Shown here in pieces: positions 6,076 to 6,141 of a DNA stretch of 6,141 nucleotides. The notes under the pieces are model-generated. The model made no database searches. It saw only the letters and a list, made by a program, of their open reading frames with translations, and was not told the DNA's origin. Where the stretch lies: assembly GCA_002393555.1 (NCBI GenBank), contig DGSP01000060.1:1-6141 (forward strand), written 5' to 3'. A program made the translations under genes and the position numbers. The first letter of the stretch is position 1. Each line of letters opens with the position of its first letter. Source of the stretch: Prevotellaceae bacterium UBA4359. Lineage in GTDB: Bacteria; Bacteroidota; Bacteroidia; Bacteroidales; Bacteroidaceae.

Positions 6076-6141
6076 ACGCTTGTTTTTTTTGATAAGTAAA
6101 TACAAAAAATTATCTCATACAATGATGTCTCTTCTCTTCGC
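6076..6141 (-). other. Upstream leader of the protease gene
   Basis: This short stretch precedes the protease start. On the minus strand the bases just before ATG read CAAAAAAAACAAGCGT, A-rich with no Shine-Dalgarno. An ATTTTTTG (6102-6109) ends in the TTTG of a -7 element but lacks the TA, so no promoter is called; it may lie beyond the window. Confidence 0.3.

Noticed and set aside
4477..6099. A 540-codon plus-strand open frame opposite the protease gene
   Set aside because: It is antisense to a clear C11 protease, starts inside the palindrome, and its translation is low-complexity (rich in Val, His, Leu) with no family likeness. It is a by-product of codon bias on the real strand.

Overview
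The window looks like chromosomal DNA from a Bacteroidota bacterium, most likely Bacteroidales and Prevotella-like. Four things point there: two large lipoproteins with an acidic Cys-Ser-Asp type export signal after the lipobox, a TAnnTTTG-type -7 promoter element (TATCTTTG), A-rich start regions without a clear Shine-Dalgarno, and the protein families themselves. No species can be named from the sequence alone.

There are two real genes, both on the minus strand, so transcription runs right to left. At the right (4618-6075) is a clostripain-family (peptidase C11) lipoprotein protease with a strong Rho-independent terminator 25 bases past its stop. At the left (448-3702) is a 1084-residue surface lipoprotein with two consecutive acidic ED...DxDxNDVV motifs of the LruC/DUF4842 kind. 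It has its own promoter (3757-3764) and its own terminator (334-379). The two genes therefore appear to be separate transcription units. Both products are predicted to be secreted and lipid-anchored, probably on the cell surface; a direct functional link between them is not shown.

The most unusual part is the 0.9 kb gap between the genes. It holds (a) a degenerate 23-bp tandem repeat (about 3856-3970) and (b) a 576-bp imperfect palindrome (3975-4550). The palindrome arms match at 87 of 91 positions over their best stretch. Each arm is built from a series of blocks, and each block is a run of three (once four) 9-nt units of the type ACGAATnnn or ACGGATnnn, most of them ending in a T-tract. The centre folds as a branched, cloverleaf-like set of hairpins. 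The palindrome lies exactly between the upstream gene's terminator and the downstream gene's promoter, so it should be mostly untranscribed or act at the DNA level.

The left intergenic region (1-447) holds a GC-rich hairpin-bearing stretch (1-129) and an AT-rich 160-bp inverted repeat bounded by TTAA at both ends (130-289), which looks like a small MITE-type element. It contains a perfect DnaA-box match (180-188). The terminator of the leftmost gene follows.
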